A DNA stretch of 64,000 nt from Corynebacterium urinipleomorphum (GCF_900155535.1 NZ_LT706965.1:243473-307472); one strand, 5' to 3'; numbered from the stretch's first letter, positions 36,747-46,973 are shown. The notes: generated by a model from the sequence alone, not told the origin. Numbers and translations are program-made.

Positions 36747-38387
36747 ATGACCACATCAGCACCACGCCAACCACGGCCACCACAGCCCCGTACGCCGCAC
36801 GTGAAACAAGCGTCGCGGCCCGCTCAACCGCGCCAGCGGAACGCGGGCCAATACTCGTCCGGCATGGCGCGGGCATTGTCACGCATGAACGCGTGGATGG
36901 ATTCCCGCCCGTTGCTGGATTACACGATGGTGCGCACGATCGTTCTCGTGCTCGCGGGTCTCGGCGTGGTGATGGTGACCAGCTCCTCGATGACATGGTC
37001 CGCTTTGAACGACTCCTCCGTGTGGGCGCAGCCCCTCAAGCAGGTCATTGTCGTGTCCATGGGCCTGTTCATGTTCTGGCTCGCGCTGCAGATTCCGCCG
37101 GAAAGGATTAGGAAGATCGCCTGGATCCTGATGGGCATTTCGATCGTTCTGCTCATCGCGGTGCTCATTCCCGGTATCGGTACCGGGCGCGCGGAGGTCG
37201 GCTCTCAGTCCTGGATCTACATCGGAGGTTTCCAGCTGCAGCCGTCCGAGGTGGCCAGGGTGGCCATCTGCGTGTGGGGTGCCTCGATCCTGGCTAATAA
37301 GGATCCGCGCCGTATGTTCGACATGACCAACGGTTTCGTCCCGTTCGCTGTCGTGGCTGTCGCTTGTGTGGTTCTCATCGCGGCGCAGGGCGATCTCGGC
37401 ATGGCTGTGTCCTTGTGCATCGCCGTCGCATTCATCCTTGTGTTCGCGGGCATTTCCTGGAAATTCATCGGGGTTGTCGCTGCCTTCGGCGCCCTTCTTT
37501 TCGCTGGTGTCATGGCAGCTGGAGGATTCCGTTCCCAGCGTTTCCATGTTTATTTCGACGCGCTCTTCGGGCATTTCGAAGACACCCGTGGCGTGGCGTT
37601 CCAGTCCTACCAGGGCTTCCTCTCCCTGGCGGATGGCTCGATCTTCGGTGTGGGCCTGGGGCAATCCCGTGCGAAATGGTTCTACTTGCCGGAAGCGAAG
37701 AACGACTTCATCTTCGCCGTCATCGGTGAGGAGCTTGGACTATGGGGCGGAGCATTGGTGATCATTTTGTTCACCATGCTGCTCTTCTTCGGTCTGCGGA
37801 CCGCACGCCTTGCCGCTAACCAGTACCAGGCGCTGCTCGCGGCCTCGATCACCACCGGAATCGTCTCCCAGGCGTTCATCAACATCGGCTACGTCATTGG
37901 CCTCCTGCCGGTGACGGGTATCCAGCTTCCCATGATCTCTGCCGGCGGCACATCCGCCGTGATCACTCTTGGCGCGATGGGCTTGGTCGCCTCCGTTGCG
38001 CGGCACGAGCCGGGGGCAGTGTCGTCGATGCAGAATTACGGTCGCCCGTTGTTCGACCGCCTCTTCTTCTTGCGGGAGCCCAGTTCCTCCGAACCTCGAC
38101 AGCGTACGGCACGCCCCGCGAAGAAAGAACAAGCGAACCGTTACGGCGTTCCCGTCACCGCGCGGCGTAGCCCGGTGCCGGAGAACCGGCGCCAAGAGCC
38201 GGTGCCGGCGACTTTCGCACGGGGGCGCGCCGATGCACGTTCTGGGCGCGCAGATTCCCGCGGCGGTGCGCGCCCCGGCTCCCGCACCGGAGAACGCTCT
38301 GCTCAGCGAACGCGTTACGATAACCAAGGCGCGCACCGGGATCACCGGAACCACCGGAGCAACAGCGAAACCCGCCGCGCCGGATAG
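36747..38387 (+). CDS. ftsW: Septal SEDS glycosyltransferase
   Basis: SEDS-family peptidoglycan glycosyltransferase that works with FtsI at the septum. The 546 residues have a basic, proline-rich cytoplasmic N-terminus of about 45 residues, ten transmembrane helices, and the family motif LPEAKNDFIFAVIGEELG near residues 315-332. A long cytoplasmic C-terminal tail of about 110 residues is rich in Arg, Gly and Ser, as in other actinobacterial FtsW proteins. No strong ribosome-binding site is seen before the ATG. murG follows after 20 bp. Confidence 0.95.
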   Translation: MTTSAPRQPRPPQPRTPHVKQASRPAQPRQRNAGQYSSGMARALSRMNAWMDSRPLLDYTMVRTIVLVLAGLGVVMVTSSSMTWSALNDSSVWAQPLKQVIVVSMGLFMFWLALQIPPERIRKIAWILMGISIVLLIAVLIPGIGTGRAEVGSQSWIYIGGFQLQPSEVARVAICVWGASILANKDPRRMFDMTNGFVPFAVVAVACVVLIAAQGDLGMAVSLCIAVAFILVFAGISWKFIGVVAAFGALLFAGVMAAGGFRSQRFHVYFDALFGHFEDTRGVAFQSYQGFLSLADGSIFGVGLGQSRAKWFYLPEAKNDFIFAVIGEELGLWGGALVIILFTMLLFFGLRTARLAANQYQALLAASITTGIVSQAFINIGYVIGLLPVTGIQLPMISAGGTSAVITLGAMGLVASVARHEPGAVSSMQNYGRPLFDRLFFLREPSSSEPRQRTARPAKKEQANRYGVPVTARRSPVPENRRQEPVPATFARGRADARSGRADSRGGARPGSRTGERSAQRTRYDNQGAHRDHRNHRSNSETRRAG

Positions 38388-38407
38388 AAAAGGCGGTTGA
38401 TTCACCC

Positions 38408-39478
38408 GTGACAGCACGACACATCGTGGTGGCCGGCGGCGGCACTGCCGGCCACATCGAACCAGCATTGGCGGTGGCCGAGGTCCTGCGCGACACGTAC
38501 GGCGCGGAGGTCACTGCTCTGGGCACCGAGAAGGGCTTGGAAACGACGATCGTTCCTGCCCGTGGCTTTCCGCTCGAGCTAATTCAGCCGGTCCCCATCC
38601 CACGCAAGAAGCCTCTAAAGCTGCTCGGCGTGCCGGCGAAGCTGGTGCGCTCCGTCTCCCAGACCCGCGCAGCACTGAAGAAGGCGCAGGCGGACGCAGT
38701 CTTCGGTACAGGCGGCTACGTCTCAGCGTCGGCCTATCTGGCGGCGAAGTCCATGCGCATCCCGTTCTACGTTCTTGAGACCAATGCCTTAGCCGGAATG
38801 GCCAACAAGCTCGGCGTGAAACTGGGCGGCACAGGTTTCAACGCAGTGCCCAGCTCCGGCATGCCCGGCGAGGTGCTCGGTGTTCCTGTGCGACCCGGAG
38901 TGGGAGTGGACGCAGACGGCGTGAAAGCCGAGCGCGGGTACAAAATGTGGAACCTCGACCCGCAACGTCCGACCGTTCTGGTCACCGGCGGTTCCCAGGG
39001 GGCCCGAAGCATCAACACCGCGCTTGCGGGGGCTGTCGGTCGCCTCACCGCCGCCGGCTACCAGGTCCTGCACGCCTACGGCCGCAAGAACGACGCGCCG
39101 GAGCCGCACGAGCACTACACCGCTGTGCCGTACATCGAGGACATGGAAGCTGCGTACGCGGTCGCAGATGTAGTGATTTGCCGGTCTGGCGCGATGACGG
39201 TAGCGGAGAATTCCGCGGCCGGCGTGCCCGCAATCTACATTCCGCTGCCCCACGGCAACGGCGAGCAGGGCTTGAACTCCGCGCACCTCGTCGAGGCGGG
39301 TGCGGCGTTGCGTATCGACGATGCCGCGCTGACCCCCGACGCCCTTGTCGACGCCGTTACGGGCATTCTCCAGCCCGGCGGCACAGCTGAGGCCATGCGC
39401 TCTGCGCTGGCCGGTTCGGGGGCAGGCAACGCCGTGGAGGAAATCGCTCGGCGCATCATCGGCGAAAGGACATCATGA
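38408..39478 (+). CDS. murG: UDP-GlcNAc:lipid I N-acetylglucosaminyltransferase
   Basis: Makes lipid II from lipid I on the cytoplasmic membrane face. The 356-residue GT28-family protein starts with a GTG and has the G-loop [16 protein letters not shown] at residues 7-22, [14 protein letters not shown] (second G-loop), [12 protein letters not shown], and the UDP-GlcNAc site [13 protein letters not shown]. The stop overlaps the murC start by 4 bp. Confidence 0.97.
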   Translation: MTARHIVVAGGGTAGHIEPALAVAEVLRDTYGAEVTALGTEKGLETTIVPARGFPLELIQPVPIPRKKPLKLLGVPAKLVRSVSQTRAALKKAQADAVFGTGGYVSASAYLAAKSMRIPFYVLETNALAGMANKLGVKLGGTGFNAVPSSGMPGEVLGVPVRPGVGVDADGVKAERGYKMWNLDPQRPTVLVTGGSQGARSINTALAGAVGRLTAAGYQVLHAYGRKNDAPEPHEHYTAVPYIEDMEAAYAVADVVICRSGAMTVAENSAAGVPAIYIPLPHGNGEQGLNSAHLVEAGAALRIDDAALTPDALVDAVTGILQPGGTAEAMRSALAGSGAGNAVEEIARRIIGERTS

Positions 39479-40956
39479 CTTCTCCCATCGATCTCTCCCG
39501 CGTCCACCTGATTGGTATCGGCGGCTCGGGCATGTCCGGGGTCGCCCGCATTCTGCTGGACCGCGGTGCTGTGGTCACCGGTTCCGATCTGAAGGATTCT
39601 CGTCCTGTGCGGGCCCTGCGCGCCCAGGGTGCGAACATCGCTGTGGGCCACGCCGCCGAGAACCTCGACCTCGCGGGTGAGCCGCCGACAGTCGTGGTGA
39701 CCAGCTTCGCCGCTATCCCCAAGGACAACCCAGAGCTCGTGTCCGCCGCTGAGCGGGGCATTCCCGTCATCCGCCGGTCGGACCTGTTGGGCGAGCTCAT
39801 GGAGGGCTACACGCAGGTGCTTTTCGCCGGCACCCACGGCAAGACGTCGACGACATCGATGTCCGTCGTCGCACTCCAAGCGGCGGGGGAGGACCCGTCG
39901 TTCGCGGTGGGCGGCCAGCTCAACCGCGCGGGCACTAATGCCCACCACGGCAGCGGGCACATCTTCGTCGCGGAGGCCGACGAGTCGGATGGGTCGTTGC
40001 TGCGCTACAAGCCGACGGTCGCCGTGATCACGAATATCGAGCCGGACCACCTGGATTATTTCGGTAGCGAGGAGAGCTATTACCAGGTCTTCGACGAGTT
40101 CGCGGACCGCGTCGCGGCTGGTGGCACGCTCGTCGTGTGCCTCGACGACGACGCGTCCGTGCGCTGCGGCGTCCGCGCGGCCGAGCGCGGCATCACAGTG
40201 CTCGGTTACGGCACGGCGGAAGCGGCCGCGCGCCACCCGGAGATCACCGCCGGCGCGGTTGTGACCGACGAGGTGGTCGAAGGCCACGTCACCGAAGTCG
40301 CAGTGGAGCTGAACAGTGCGGCGCAGGGGGGTATCGACGGGGCGGTCGCCTACCACCTCGCGGTCCCGGGCCGACACATGGTTCTCAATTCCGCCGCGGC
40401 GCTGTTGGCCTGCGCTGTCGCAGGTGCTGACGCGCGCAAGCTGGCCGAGGGGCTGAGCAGCTTCACGGGGGTGCGCCGCCGCTTCGAACTTCGTGGCGAG
40501 ATCACTGCCGGGCCGAAGGCTGGTACGCGGGTCTACGACGATTACGCCCATCACCCGACCGAGGTCGAGGCAGTTCTCTCCGCGGCACGCGGGAAGGTCG
40601 AATCCGAAGGCAATGGAGCTCGCGTTGTCGTGTGCTTCCAACCGCACCTCTACTCGCGCACGCAAGCATTCTCGAAGGAATTCGCGGACGCGCTTTCGCT
40701 TGCCGACGCCGCCGTGGTCCTCGACATCTTCGGCGCCCGTGAAGCCCCTGTGGAAGGCGTGGACTCACGCATCATCACCGAGCACATCGCGGAGTCGACC
40801 GAAACTGTCTACCAGCCGGACTATTCCCGCGCGCCGGCCACTGTTGCGGGATTGACGCAACCTGGAGATGTGGTGATCACCATGGGTGCCGGCACTGTGA
40901 CTATGCTGGCTGATCCGATTCTTGAGGCATTGGCTACGGCCGAGGAAGAGAACTAG
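39475..40956 (+). CDS. murC: UDP-MurNAc:L-alanine ligase
   Basis: First amino acid addition of peptidoglycan precursor synthesis. The 493 residues have the N-terminal [16 protein letters not shown], the ATP loop [14 protein letters not shown] near residue 118-131, the [11 protein letters not shown] segment and the [10 protein letters not shown] motif, and end with the domain containing [13 protein letters not shown]. The ATGA overlap with murG and 5-bp gap to ftsQ suggest one message. Confidence 0.97.
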   Translation: MTSPIDLSRVHLIGIGGSGMSGVARILLDRGAVVTGSDLKDSRPVRALRAQGANIAVGHAAENLDLAGEPPTVVVTSFAAIPKDNPELVSAAERGIPVIRRSDLLGELMEGYTQVLFAGTHGKTSTTSMSVVALQAAGEDPSFAVGGQLNRAGTNAHHGSGHIFVAEADESDGSLLRYKPTVAVITNIEPDHLDYFGSEESYYQVFDEFADRVAAGGTLVVCLDDDASVRCGVRAAERGITVLGYGTAEAAARHPEITAGAVVTDEVVEGHVTEVAVELNSAAQGGIDGAVAYHLAVPGRHMVLNSAAALLACAVAGADARKLAEGLSSFTGVRRRFELRGEITAGPKAGTRVYDDYAHHPTEVEAVLSAARGKVESEGNGARVVVCFQPHLYSRTQAFSKEFADALSLADAAVVLDIFGAREAPVEGVDSRIITEHIAESTETVYQPDYSRAPATVAGLTQPGDVVITMGAGTVTMLADPILEALATAEEEN

Positions 40957-40961
40957 CCGTC

Positions 40962-41732
40962 ATGTCCACTGCTGTGTCGTCCGCCGGCCGCCCAGGAAGC
41001 CGGAACAAGAACCGTCGTGATCGGAGACGCGCCCAGACGCGTTCAGGGAAGAAAGACTCTGGCCGTCGCGGCATTCCGTGGCGCCGCATTCTCGGGATCG
41101 GTGCTATTGGCCTGGTTCTGTTGGCGATCGTGTGGGCTGTGGTCTATTTCACTCCGCTGTTCGCGGTGAAAAATGTCGAGGTTGAGGGGAATCAGCAGCT
41201 GGATGAGGAGACGGTTGTCGCCGCTGCCGGTGTCGCAGAGGGCACTCCGTTAGCGCGGGTGAATATGCGGGAGACTGCATCTAACGTGGTCTCCTTGCCG
41301 TGGGCGAAGACTGCGACGGCATCGAGGAAGTGGCCGTCAACCGTTCTGGTCGAGGTGCAGGAAAATAAGGCAGTCGCGTTCGTCGGGAGCTCAGACGGTG
41401 CTCACCTCATTGACCCCGAGGGCCAAGAATTCGCGGTGGATACCCCGCCCGAGAATGCTGTGGAGCTCACGGGAACGGCAGGATCGGACGATGCCGCTCG
41501 AAAGGGTGCAGTCGACATCGCCGCGTCTCTCAGCGACGCTGGGCGGGGAGCTGTGGCGTCGATAGAAGCGAAGTCGAAATATGAGTTCGTGCTCAATCTC
41601 AAGGATGACAGGACTGTCGTGTGGGGAGCGAGCGAGGACAACGCGAATAAAGCCCTCGCCCTCGATACTGTCGTGCAGCGCGAAGGCCAGGAATTCAACG
41701 TGACCAATCCGCGGCAAGTCACCGTGAAGTAA
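40962..41732 (+). CDS. ftsQ: Cell division protein FtsQ
   Basis: Bitopic septum protein that connects early and late divisome components. The 256 residues have a strongly basic cytoplasmic N-terminus of about 45 residues, one transmembrane helix (about 46-66, RILGIGAIGLVLLAIVWAVV), and an extracellular POTRA domain starting with FAVKNVEVEGNQQLDEETV, followed by the FtsQ beta domain. It is 5 bp after murC and precedes ftsZ. No anomalies. Confidence 0.93.
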   Translation: MSTAVSSAGRPGSRNKNRRDRRRAQTRSGKKDSGRRGIPWRRILGIGAIGLVLLAIVWAVVYFTPLFAVKNVEVEGNQQLDEETVVAAAGVAEGTPLARVNMRETASNVVSLPWAKTATASRKWPSTVLVEVQENKAVAFVGSSDGAHLIDPEGQEFAVDTPPENAVELTGTAGSDDAARKGAVDIAASLSDAGRGAVASIEAKSKYEFVLNLKDDRTVVWGASEDNANKALALDTVVQREGQEFNVTNPRQVTVK

Positions 41733-41889
41733 TTGTTCTCTCCTGAAATCCCCAGGTCACGAACCCTAAAGTTGAGGTTGAGGGTACCGACACGCCGGAA
41801 ATATTCGCCGAAATGCCGCCGCAGTTGGTCATGATGGGAGGCGTCTTTGAATCACACGTCCCCGTTATCTGAAAGGCGAGCACACACCC
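41733..41889 (+). promoter_or_regulatory. ftsQ-ftsZ intergenic region with probable ftsZ promoters
   Basis: 157 bp, long for this cluster. It holds two adjacent TTGAGG copies (41772-41777 and 41778-41783) flanked by CCCT and AGGG. TTGAGG is a candidate -35 motif; an AAAGGCGAG site lies before the ftsZ ATG. This is the only sizeable gap inside the Mur-Fts block besides mraZ-rsmH, so independent ftsZ transcription is likely. Confidence 0.45.
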
Positions 41890-43182
41890 ATGACCTCACC
41901 TAGCAACTACCTCGCCATGATCCGCGTTGTCGGTGTCGGCGGCGGCGGTGTCAACGCAGTGAACCGCATGATCGAAGAGGGCCTGAAGGGTGTCGAGTTC
42001 GTCGCCATCAACACGGACTCCCAGGCGCTCCTGTTCACCGACGCTGACACCAAGCTCGACATCGGCCGCGAGGCAACGCGCGGTCTCGGTGCTGGTGCGA
42101 ACCCGGAGGTCGGCCGCACCTCCGCAGAGGACCACAAGCAGGAGATCGAGGAGTCCCTCAAGGGCTCCGACATGGTCTTTGTCACCGCTGGCGAGGGCGG
42201 CGGCACGGGTACGGGCGCGGCGCCGGTCGTCGCCGGCATCGCCAAGAAGATGGGCGCTCTTACCATCGGCGTGGTCACCCGCCCGTTCTCCTTCGAGGGC
42301 AAGCGCCGCACCCGCCAGGCGCTCGAGGGCATCGACGCGTTGAAGGAAGTCTGCGACACCGTCATCGTCATCCCGAACGACCGTCTGCTTCAGCTGGGCG
42401 ACGCCGAGCTGTCCATGATGGAAGCCTTCCGCGCGGCGGATGAAGTGCTCTACAACGGTGTCCAGGGCATCACCAACCTGATCACCATCCCGGGCATGAT
42501 CAATGTCGACTTCGCGGACGTCCGTTCCGTCATGGCAGACGCCGGCTCAGCACTCATGGGCGTGGGCTCCGCCCGCGGCGAGAACCGTGTCATGGCCGCC
42601 ACAGAACAGGCCATCAACTCGCCGCTGCTGGAGACCACGATGGAAGGTGCGAAGGGCGTGCTCATCTCCGTCGCCGGTGGATCGGACCTGGGCCTCATGG
42701 AAGTCAACAACGCTGCTTCCATCGTCGAAGAGAAGGCCGACGAAGACGCCAACATCATCTTCGGCACGATTATTGACGACAACCTGGGTGACGAGGTCCG
42801 CGTGACCATCATCGCCACCGGTTTCGACGAGAAGGCCAACGCCCGTCCGCAGGCCCCCGGCCAGGAGCAGGCTGCAGACCAGTCCGGCGCCGCAGGCTCC
42901 AGCCAGCCGGTGGAGCCCCAGCAGGTGAAGGTTGAGCCTGCAGCCGCCGGTGAGACTCCGACCCCGGCACCGTCCTCCAGCTCCCTCTTCGAGCCGGCTG
43001 GGCGCGAGGAAGCCCAGGACGAGGAATACACGCCGCGCCACCGCTACGACGATTCTCGCGGCGGCCTGTTCACCAACCAGGACCGCGACCACGACCGCGA
43101 GCGCGAGTACCGCCCGTCCCGCCGCTACGAGGAGCCGCGCGGCGGCGACGATGACCTCGATGTGCCGGACTTCCTCCGGTAG
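41890..43182 (+). CDS. ftsZ: Cell division GTPase FtsZ
   Basis: Tubulin-like GTPase that forms the Z-ring. The 430 residues contain [14 protein letters not shown] (14-27), the tubulin signature GGGTGTGA at 103-110, and the T7 loop [12 protein letters not shown] long, disordered linker follows from about residue 320, and the C-terminal peptide [10 protein letters not shown] is the conserved tail that binds SepF. FtsA and ZipA are absent from the cluster, as expected in actinobacteria, with SepF encoded a few genes downstream. Confidence 0.98.
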   Translation: MTSPSNYLAMIRVVGVGGGGVNAVNRMIEEGLKGVEFVAINTDSQALLFTDADTKLDIGREATRGLGAGANPEVGRTSAEDHKQEIEESLKGSDMVFVTAGEGGGTGTGAAPVVAGIAKKMGALTIGVVTRPFSFEGKRRTRQALEGIDALKEVCDTVIVIPNDRLLQLGDAELSMMEAFRAADEVLYNGVQGITNLITIPGMINVDFADVRSVMADAGSALMGVGSARGENRVMAATEQAINSPLLETTMEGAKGVLISVAGGSDLGLMEVNNAASIVEEKADEDANIIFGTIIDDNLGDEVRVTIIATGFDEKANARPQAPGQEQAADQSGAAGSSQPVEPQQVKVEPAAAGETPTPAPSSSSLFEPAGREEAQDEEYTPRHRYDDSRGGLFTNQDRDHDREREYRPSRRYEEPRGGDDDLDVPDFLR

Positions 43183-43196
43183 TAGCCTTGGGTGTC

Positions 43197-43928
43197 ATGA
43201 TTGACACCACCGGCCGCCCCGTCCGCATGCTGTTCACCAGCCGTGCGGGCGGGGTTTCTGCATCCCCGTACGATTCGTTCAACCTCGGCGACCATGTCGG
43301 CGACGCTCCGGATTCGGTCGCGGCTAACCGGAAGCGCCTCGCAGATGTCGCTGGTCTTGATCCCGATCGATTCGTGTGGATGGAGCAGCTTCACACCAAC
43401 ACGGTCACGGTGGTCGACGGCCCGCAGAATGGTCCGGTCGAGGCGACTGACGCGCTCGTGACCACAAGCAAGCGGCTCGCTCTGTGCGTGCTCGTTGCCG
43501 ATTGCGTACCAGTGCTGCTGGCGGACCACAATGCGGGGGTCGTCGCGGCCGCGCACGCCGGCCGTCTCGGCGCCCGCAACGGCATTGTTTCCCGAACTGT
43601 GGAGACAATGCGCGAGCTGGGGGCTGAACCCGCTAATATCCAAGCGCTGCTGGGTCCGGCAGCGGCGGGAGAGTCCTACGAAGTGCCCCAAGAGATGGCC
43701 GACGATGTGGAAACGCACCTGCCAGGCTCGCGCATGCGCACCAAGAAGGGCACACCTGGACTGGATATCCGTGCAGGTCTGGTCCGCCAGTTGCTCAGTC
43801 TTGGGGTCACTCACATCGACGCTGATCCGCGCGATACCGTGACCGACGAGTCGTTCTTCTCCTACCGCCGGGAGAAGACCACGGGACGTCAAGCAGGTGT
43901 GGTGTGGTTGACGGGAGAGGGCAATTGA
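43197..43928 (+). CDS. pgeF: Peptidoglycan editing factor PgeF (laccase-domain/YfiH)
   Basis: YfiH/DUF152 family enzyme; the E. coli member hydrolyses mis-incorporated peptidoglycan precursors, and relatives are also described as purine-nucleoside enzymes. Start ATG 43197 gives 243 residues; the TTG at 43188 is less likely. The metal-site motifs are seen in EQLHTNTV, VADCVPVLLAD and AAHAGRLGARNGIV (His, Cys, His). It lies directly after ftsZ and overlaps the next gene by 1 bp. Confidence 0.88.
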   Translation: MIDTTGRPVRMLFTSRAGGVSASPYDSFNLGDHVGDAPDSVAANRKRLADVAGLDPDRFVWMEQLHTNTVTVVDGPQNGPVEATDALVTTSKRLALCVLVADCVPVLLADHNAGVVAAAHAGRLGARNGIVSRTVETMRELGAEPANIQALLGPAAAGESYEVPQEMADDVETHLPGSRMRTKKGTPGLDIRAGLVRQLLSLGVTHIDADPRDTVTDESFFSYRREKTTGRQAGVVWLTGEGN

Positions 43929-44665
43929 TGGAGATTTCAGAGGAACGTCGCAAAGAAATCGCGGAGAAGCTCGACGAGCTCCGTGCTGCCGTTGCTTCGG
44001 CTGAAGAACACGCCGGCCGTGAGCCGGGCAGCGTGGACATTCTGCCCGTGACGAAGTTTCACCCCGTTTCGGACGTGGCTATTCTCGCTGAGCTGGGTGT
44101 CGGCCTTGTCGGCGAGAACCGTGAGCAGGAAGCACGCGCGAAGTCGGAGGAGCTCGCAGAAGCGGGTGTGAACGTAGCGTTCGCCATGATCGGTCAGATC
44201 CAGTCGAAGAAGGCCAATGCCGTTGCGCGCTGGGCGAGCGAAGTTCACTCAGTCGACTCGGTGAAGCTCGCGGAAGGGCTGAACCGCGGAATGGCGCTTG
44301 CTCTGGAGCGCGGCGACCGCTCCACAGACACTTTGCCGTGCCTGATCCAGCTCTCCTTCGACGACGACGCATCCCGCGGTGGAGTGCCGCACGACGATGG
44401 GGAGCTCGTGAGAGACGTCGTTGCCGCAGTCGAAAAAGCGGAGCATCTGCTTTTCGACGGCTTCATGGTCGTCCCGCCCCGGGGCGTGGATGCGGGGGAG
44501 GTGTTCGCGGCGTCGAAAAGCATCCGCGATTCCTACGCGGAAGAGCTCGGCCGGGACCTGCGTCTCTCGGCGGGAATGTCGGGCGATTTCGAGGAAGCAA
44601 TTGCGCACGGATCCACCGTCGTGCGTGTCGGAACCGGGCTGTTAGGAACACGGCCCGTAGGCTGA
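43928..44665 (+). CDS. yggS: PLP-binding homeostasis protein (YggS/YlmE/PROSC family)
   Basis: Binds pyridoxal phosphate and helps maintain PLP balance; no catalytic activity is known for the family. The ATG at 43928 shares a base with the pgeF stop and gives 245 residues. The PLP lysine lies in ILPVTKFHPVSDV near residue 43, with GENREQEARAK following, and MIGQIQSKKANAV in the middle of the barrel. The C-terminal SAGMSGDFEEAIAHGSTVVRVG is the phosphate-binding end. Position between ftsZ and sepF is conserved across Gram-positives. Confidence 0.92.
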   Translation: MEISEERRKEIAEKLDELRAAVASAEEHAGREPGSVDILPVTKFHPVSDVAILAELGVGLVGENREQEARAKSEELAEAGVNVAFAMIGQIQSKKANAVARWASEVHSVDSVKLAEGLNRGMALALERGDRSTDTLPCLIQLSFDDDASRGGVPHDDGELVRDVVAAVEKAEHLLFDGFMVVPPRGVDAGEVFAASKSIRDSYAEELGRDLRLSAGMSGDFEEAIAHGSTVVRVGTGLLGTRPVG

Positions 44666-44720
44666 CGAACAACGCTAGACCGACTGCCTAAAACCGCCCG
44701 CGAACAGGAGACTTACGCGC

Positions 44721-45179
44721 ATGTCCTTCTCGAACAGCCTCAAGGAATTCTTCGGCCTCGGCCAGTACGACCCGGCCGTCGACCCGTACTACGACGACCC
44801 CGCCTACGAAGAAGCCGGCTCGACCGCGTACTCCCGTTCCAGCGCCGCGGCTGAGCCGCGCACCCGCGACCGCGACTACGGCTATGAGGCGCGCGACTAC
44901 TCCGCAGCCATCATCAGCGTCCGTCCGCGCAACTACAACGACGCCAAGGAGATCGGCGAACCGTTCCGCGACGGCGATGCAGTGGTTATGGACCTGTCCA
45001 ACGTGGACAAGCCAACCGCAATGCGCCTGATCGACTTCGCCGCAGGCCTCTGCTTCGCCGCGCGCGGCAAGATGCACAAGCTCTCCCGCACGGGCGACGA
45101 GCACCTCGTCTTCGCCATCGTTCCGGAGAACGCCCGCACCACCGTCAGCGAGCTCGAGCGCGCCGCGCACCTCCGTTAA
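44721..45179 (+). CDS. sepF: Z-ring membrane anchor SepF
   Basis: Binds the FtsZ tail and attaches the Z-ring to the membrane, replacing FtsA in this phylum. The 152 residues have an N-terminal amphipathic segment (MSFSNSLKEFFGLGQ), a disordered acidic/tyrosine-rich linker (about residues 15-65), and the globular SepF domain from about residue 68 (AIISVRPRNYNDAKEIGEPF...VVMDLSNVD). An AACAGGAGA site precedes the ATG. Confidence 0.95.
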   Translation: MSFSNSLKEFFGLGQYDPAVDPYYDDPAYEEAGSTAYSRSSAAAEPRTRDRDYGYEARDYSAAIISVRPRNYNDAKEIGEPFRDGDAVVMDLSNVDKPTAMRLIDFAAGLCFAARGKMHKLSRTGDEHLVFAIVPENARTTVSELERAAHLR

Positions 45180-45216
45180 TTCAGTTGGCGCACGCGCCTA
45201 GGTAGGGTGGGGTCCC

Positions 45217-45507
45217 GTGAATATGCTCGGTGCCGTTCTCTATTCCCTTGTCGGTCTGTACACGCTCTTCGTGATCATCAGGCTGATCATCGAGATGATC
45301 CAGTCTTTTTCGAAGCACTTCGCCCCGCCACGTTGGTTCATGGTGGTTGGAGAGTTCTTCTTTGTGGTCACGGATCCGCCGATCAAGTTTCTCCGCCGCT
45401 TCATCCCACCGCTGCCTCTTGGCGCGGTCGCGCTGGATGTCAGCGTGATCGTGTTGTTTCTCGTTCTCGCTGTTCTGCAAACGGTCATCCGAAGCGTGAT
45501 GCTGTAG
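45217..45507 (+). CDS. YggT-family membrane protein
   Basis: Small 96-residue membrane protein of the YggT family, usually encoded near sepF and wag31; its function is unknown though links to osmotic tolerance and division have been proposed. Two hydrophobic segments (about residues 4-26 and 62-95) flank the polar loop FSKHFAPPRWFMV, followed by VTDPPIKFLRRFIPP, the typical YggT signature. The GTG at 45217 is taken as start; the ATG at 45223 is an alternative. No strong ribosome-binding site is seen. Confidence 0.88.
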   Translation: MNMLGAVLYSLVGLYTLFVIIRLIIEMIQSFSKHFAPPRWFMVVGEFFFVVTDPPIKFLRRFIPPLPLGAVALDVSVIVLFLVLAVLQTVIRSVML

Positions 45508-45600
45508 CGGTGCAGAACTTTGAACTGCGGCGAATTTTCTAGGCGGCCCCGCATTTTGATTGGCAAAACGGGCCCGTTGAAACTCACCCTCGGGTAAACG

Positions 45601-45639
45601 TTGAGGGTATAACTACTGTCAGCTAGGCTTTATGCCTAG
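45601..45639 (+). promoter_or_regulatory. wag31 promoter with an overlapping palindrome
   Basis: TTGAGG (45601-45606) and TAGGCT (45624-45629) are 17 bp apart, a good -35/-10 pair about 70 bp before the wag31 start. The -10 lies inside a CTAGGC-TTTAT-GCCTAG inverted repeat (45623-45639), which may be an operator or a 5' stem. A purine-rich GAAGGGAA site precedes the ATG at 45699. Confidence 0.6.
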
Positions 45640-45698
45640 ACCGTGCCACTGGCCTCTAAGGGGCTGGCAAAAAACGTCATTACTTGAAGGGAACGCAA

Positions 45699-46670
45699 AT
45701 GCCGCTGACACCAGCTGACGTGCACAATGTCGCTTTCAGCAAGCCGCCGATTGGCAAGCGTGGCTACAACGAAGACGAGGTCGACCAGTTCCTCGACCTC
45801 GTTGAAGACACTCTCGCCCAGCTGCAGGATGAGAACGACGATCTCCGTGCCCGCGTGGAGGAGCTCGGCTCTGGCGCGAGTGCACCGGCTGCAGCGGCAC
45901 CGGCGGGCCAGCCTGCCAACCAGGTGGACGAGCGGGCTATCCGCCAGGACATCGAGACGAAGCTACGCAAGGAATACGAGGCTCGCTTGAGCGATGCTGA
46001 GAACGAGGCAAAGGCTGCCCGTTCCCGCGCTGAGGCTGCGGACGCCGAGATCCGCTCCGCCCGCGAAGAAGCCGCCCAGGCACGCAAGCAGGCAGAGGCA
46101 CTCAAGAACGAGGCATCCCAGGCGCAGGCTCAGGGCATTTCCCGCCCGGTCGCCCAGCAGCAGCCGCAGTCGACCGGTGACGCACACGTCCAGGCCGCAC
46201 GTGTTCTGGAGCTGGCGCAGGAGACCGCGGACCGTCTCACCCGCGAGGCGGCGGAAGAGTCCCAGCGCGTGACCGAAGAGGCACGTTCCAAGGCCACCAC
46301 GCAGGTGTCCGACGCGGAGAAGAAGGCCGCCGAGACCACCCAGGCCGCCGAGCAGCGCGCTAACCAGCTCGTCGGTGAAGCAGAGCGCAAGGCCGAAGAG
46401 ACCACCAACGACGCCAACTCCCGCGCCGAGGCCCAGATCCGCCAGGCGGAGGAGCAGGCAGCCAAGCTGAAGGCTGATGCAGAGCGCAAGCACACCGAGA
46501 TCATGAACACGGTCAAGCAGCAGCAGACCGCTCTCGAGTCCCGCATCGCTGAGCTCCGCACCTTCGAACGCGAGTACCGCACCCGCCTGAAGACCCTGCT
46601 GGAGTCCCAGCTCGAGGAGCTGGAGACCCGTGGCTCTTCCGCTCCGAGCGGCGACGTGAACAACAAGTAA
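45699..46670 (+). CDS. wag31: Polar growth organiser DivIVA/Wag31
   Basis: Coiled-coil scaffold that marks the poles and directs apical wall growth. ATG 45699 gives 323 residues starting [13 protein letters not shown], the conserved DivIVA membrane-binding domain (to about residue 55, ending [14 protein letters not shown]). An Ala/Pro-rich linker and a very long Ala/Glu/Lys/Arg/Gln coiled coil follow (about 90-310). The upstream TTG at 45684 would only add a few residues. It has its own promoter and terminator. Confidence 0.96.
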   Translation: MPLTPADVHNVAFSKPPIGKRGYNEDEVDQFLDLVEDTLAQLQDENDDLRARVEELGSGASAPAAAAPAGQPANQVDERAIRQDIETKLRKEYEARLSDAENEAKAARSRAEAADAEIRSAREEAAQARKQAEALKNEASQAQAQGISRPVAQQQPQSTGDAHVQAARVLELAQETADRLTREAAEESQRVTEEARSKATTQVSDAEKKAAETTQAAEQRANQLVGEAERKAEETTNDANSRAEAQIRQAEEQAAKLKADAERKHTEIMNTVKQQQTALESRIAELRTFEREYRTRLKTLLESQLEELETRGSSAPSGDVNNK

Positions 46671-46701
46671 GCGCTTCAGCACCGCGCTCAACCGATGAGA
46701 T

Positions 46702-46727
46702 CCGCCCCCTGTGGGGCGGGTCTTTTT
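46702..46727 (+). terminator. Rho-independent terminator after wag31
   Basis: CCGCCCC and GGGGCGG form a perfect 7-bp stem with a CTGT loop, followed by GTCTTTTTG. It ends the division cluster and separates it from ileS. Confidence 0.92.
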
Positions 46728-46744
46728 GTTTGGGGCTACACTTA

Positions 46745-46970
46745 GGCCTTGTCACAACCAGACACGCGTTGATCCGGCCATCACCGGGGAGCGTTTCCGG
46801 AAGAACAGCCGCTTCCAGCCTGTGCGCTCCGCGCGGCCCAGTAGAACCGGACGTGCCTAGGGATACGTCAATCCTTCACCACAATGAAGTGGGGATTCAC
46901 CTGGTGGATCCCAAGCGGGGTGGTACCGCGCAGACGATCTGCGTCCCCGCACAACGATGTGCGCGGAGGA
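46745..46970 (+). ncRNA. Translational T-box riboswitch controlling ileS
   Basis: An isoleucine T-box of the ultrashort-stem-I type found in actinobacteria. The specifier ATC (46780-46782) lies in the CCGGCC-ATC-ACCGG loop. The T-box core GGTGGTACCGCG is at 46919-46930. GCGGGG (46915-46920) can pair with CCCCGC (46945-46950), and CGCAGA with TCTGCG (46929-46943), leaving the TGGT bulge free for the tRNA acceptor end: the antisequestrator. Alternatively CCGCGC (46926-46931) pairs with GCGCGG (46961-46966), which covers the GGAGG ribosome-binding site. There is no terminator, so control should be at translation. Confidence 0.93.
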
Positions 46971-46973
46971 AAC

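Noticed and set aside
46884-46973. Open frame extending ileS upstream by 30 codons
   Set aside because: It runs through the T-box structure; the ribosome-binding site and conserved start are at 46974.
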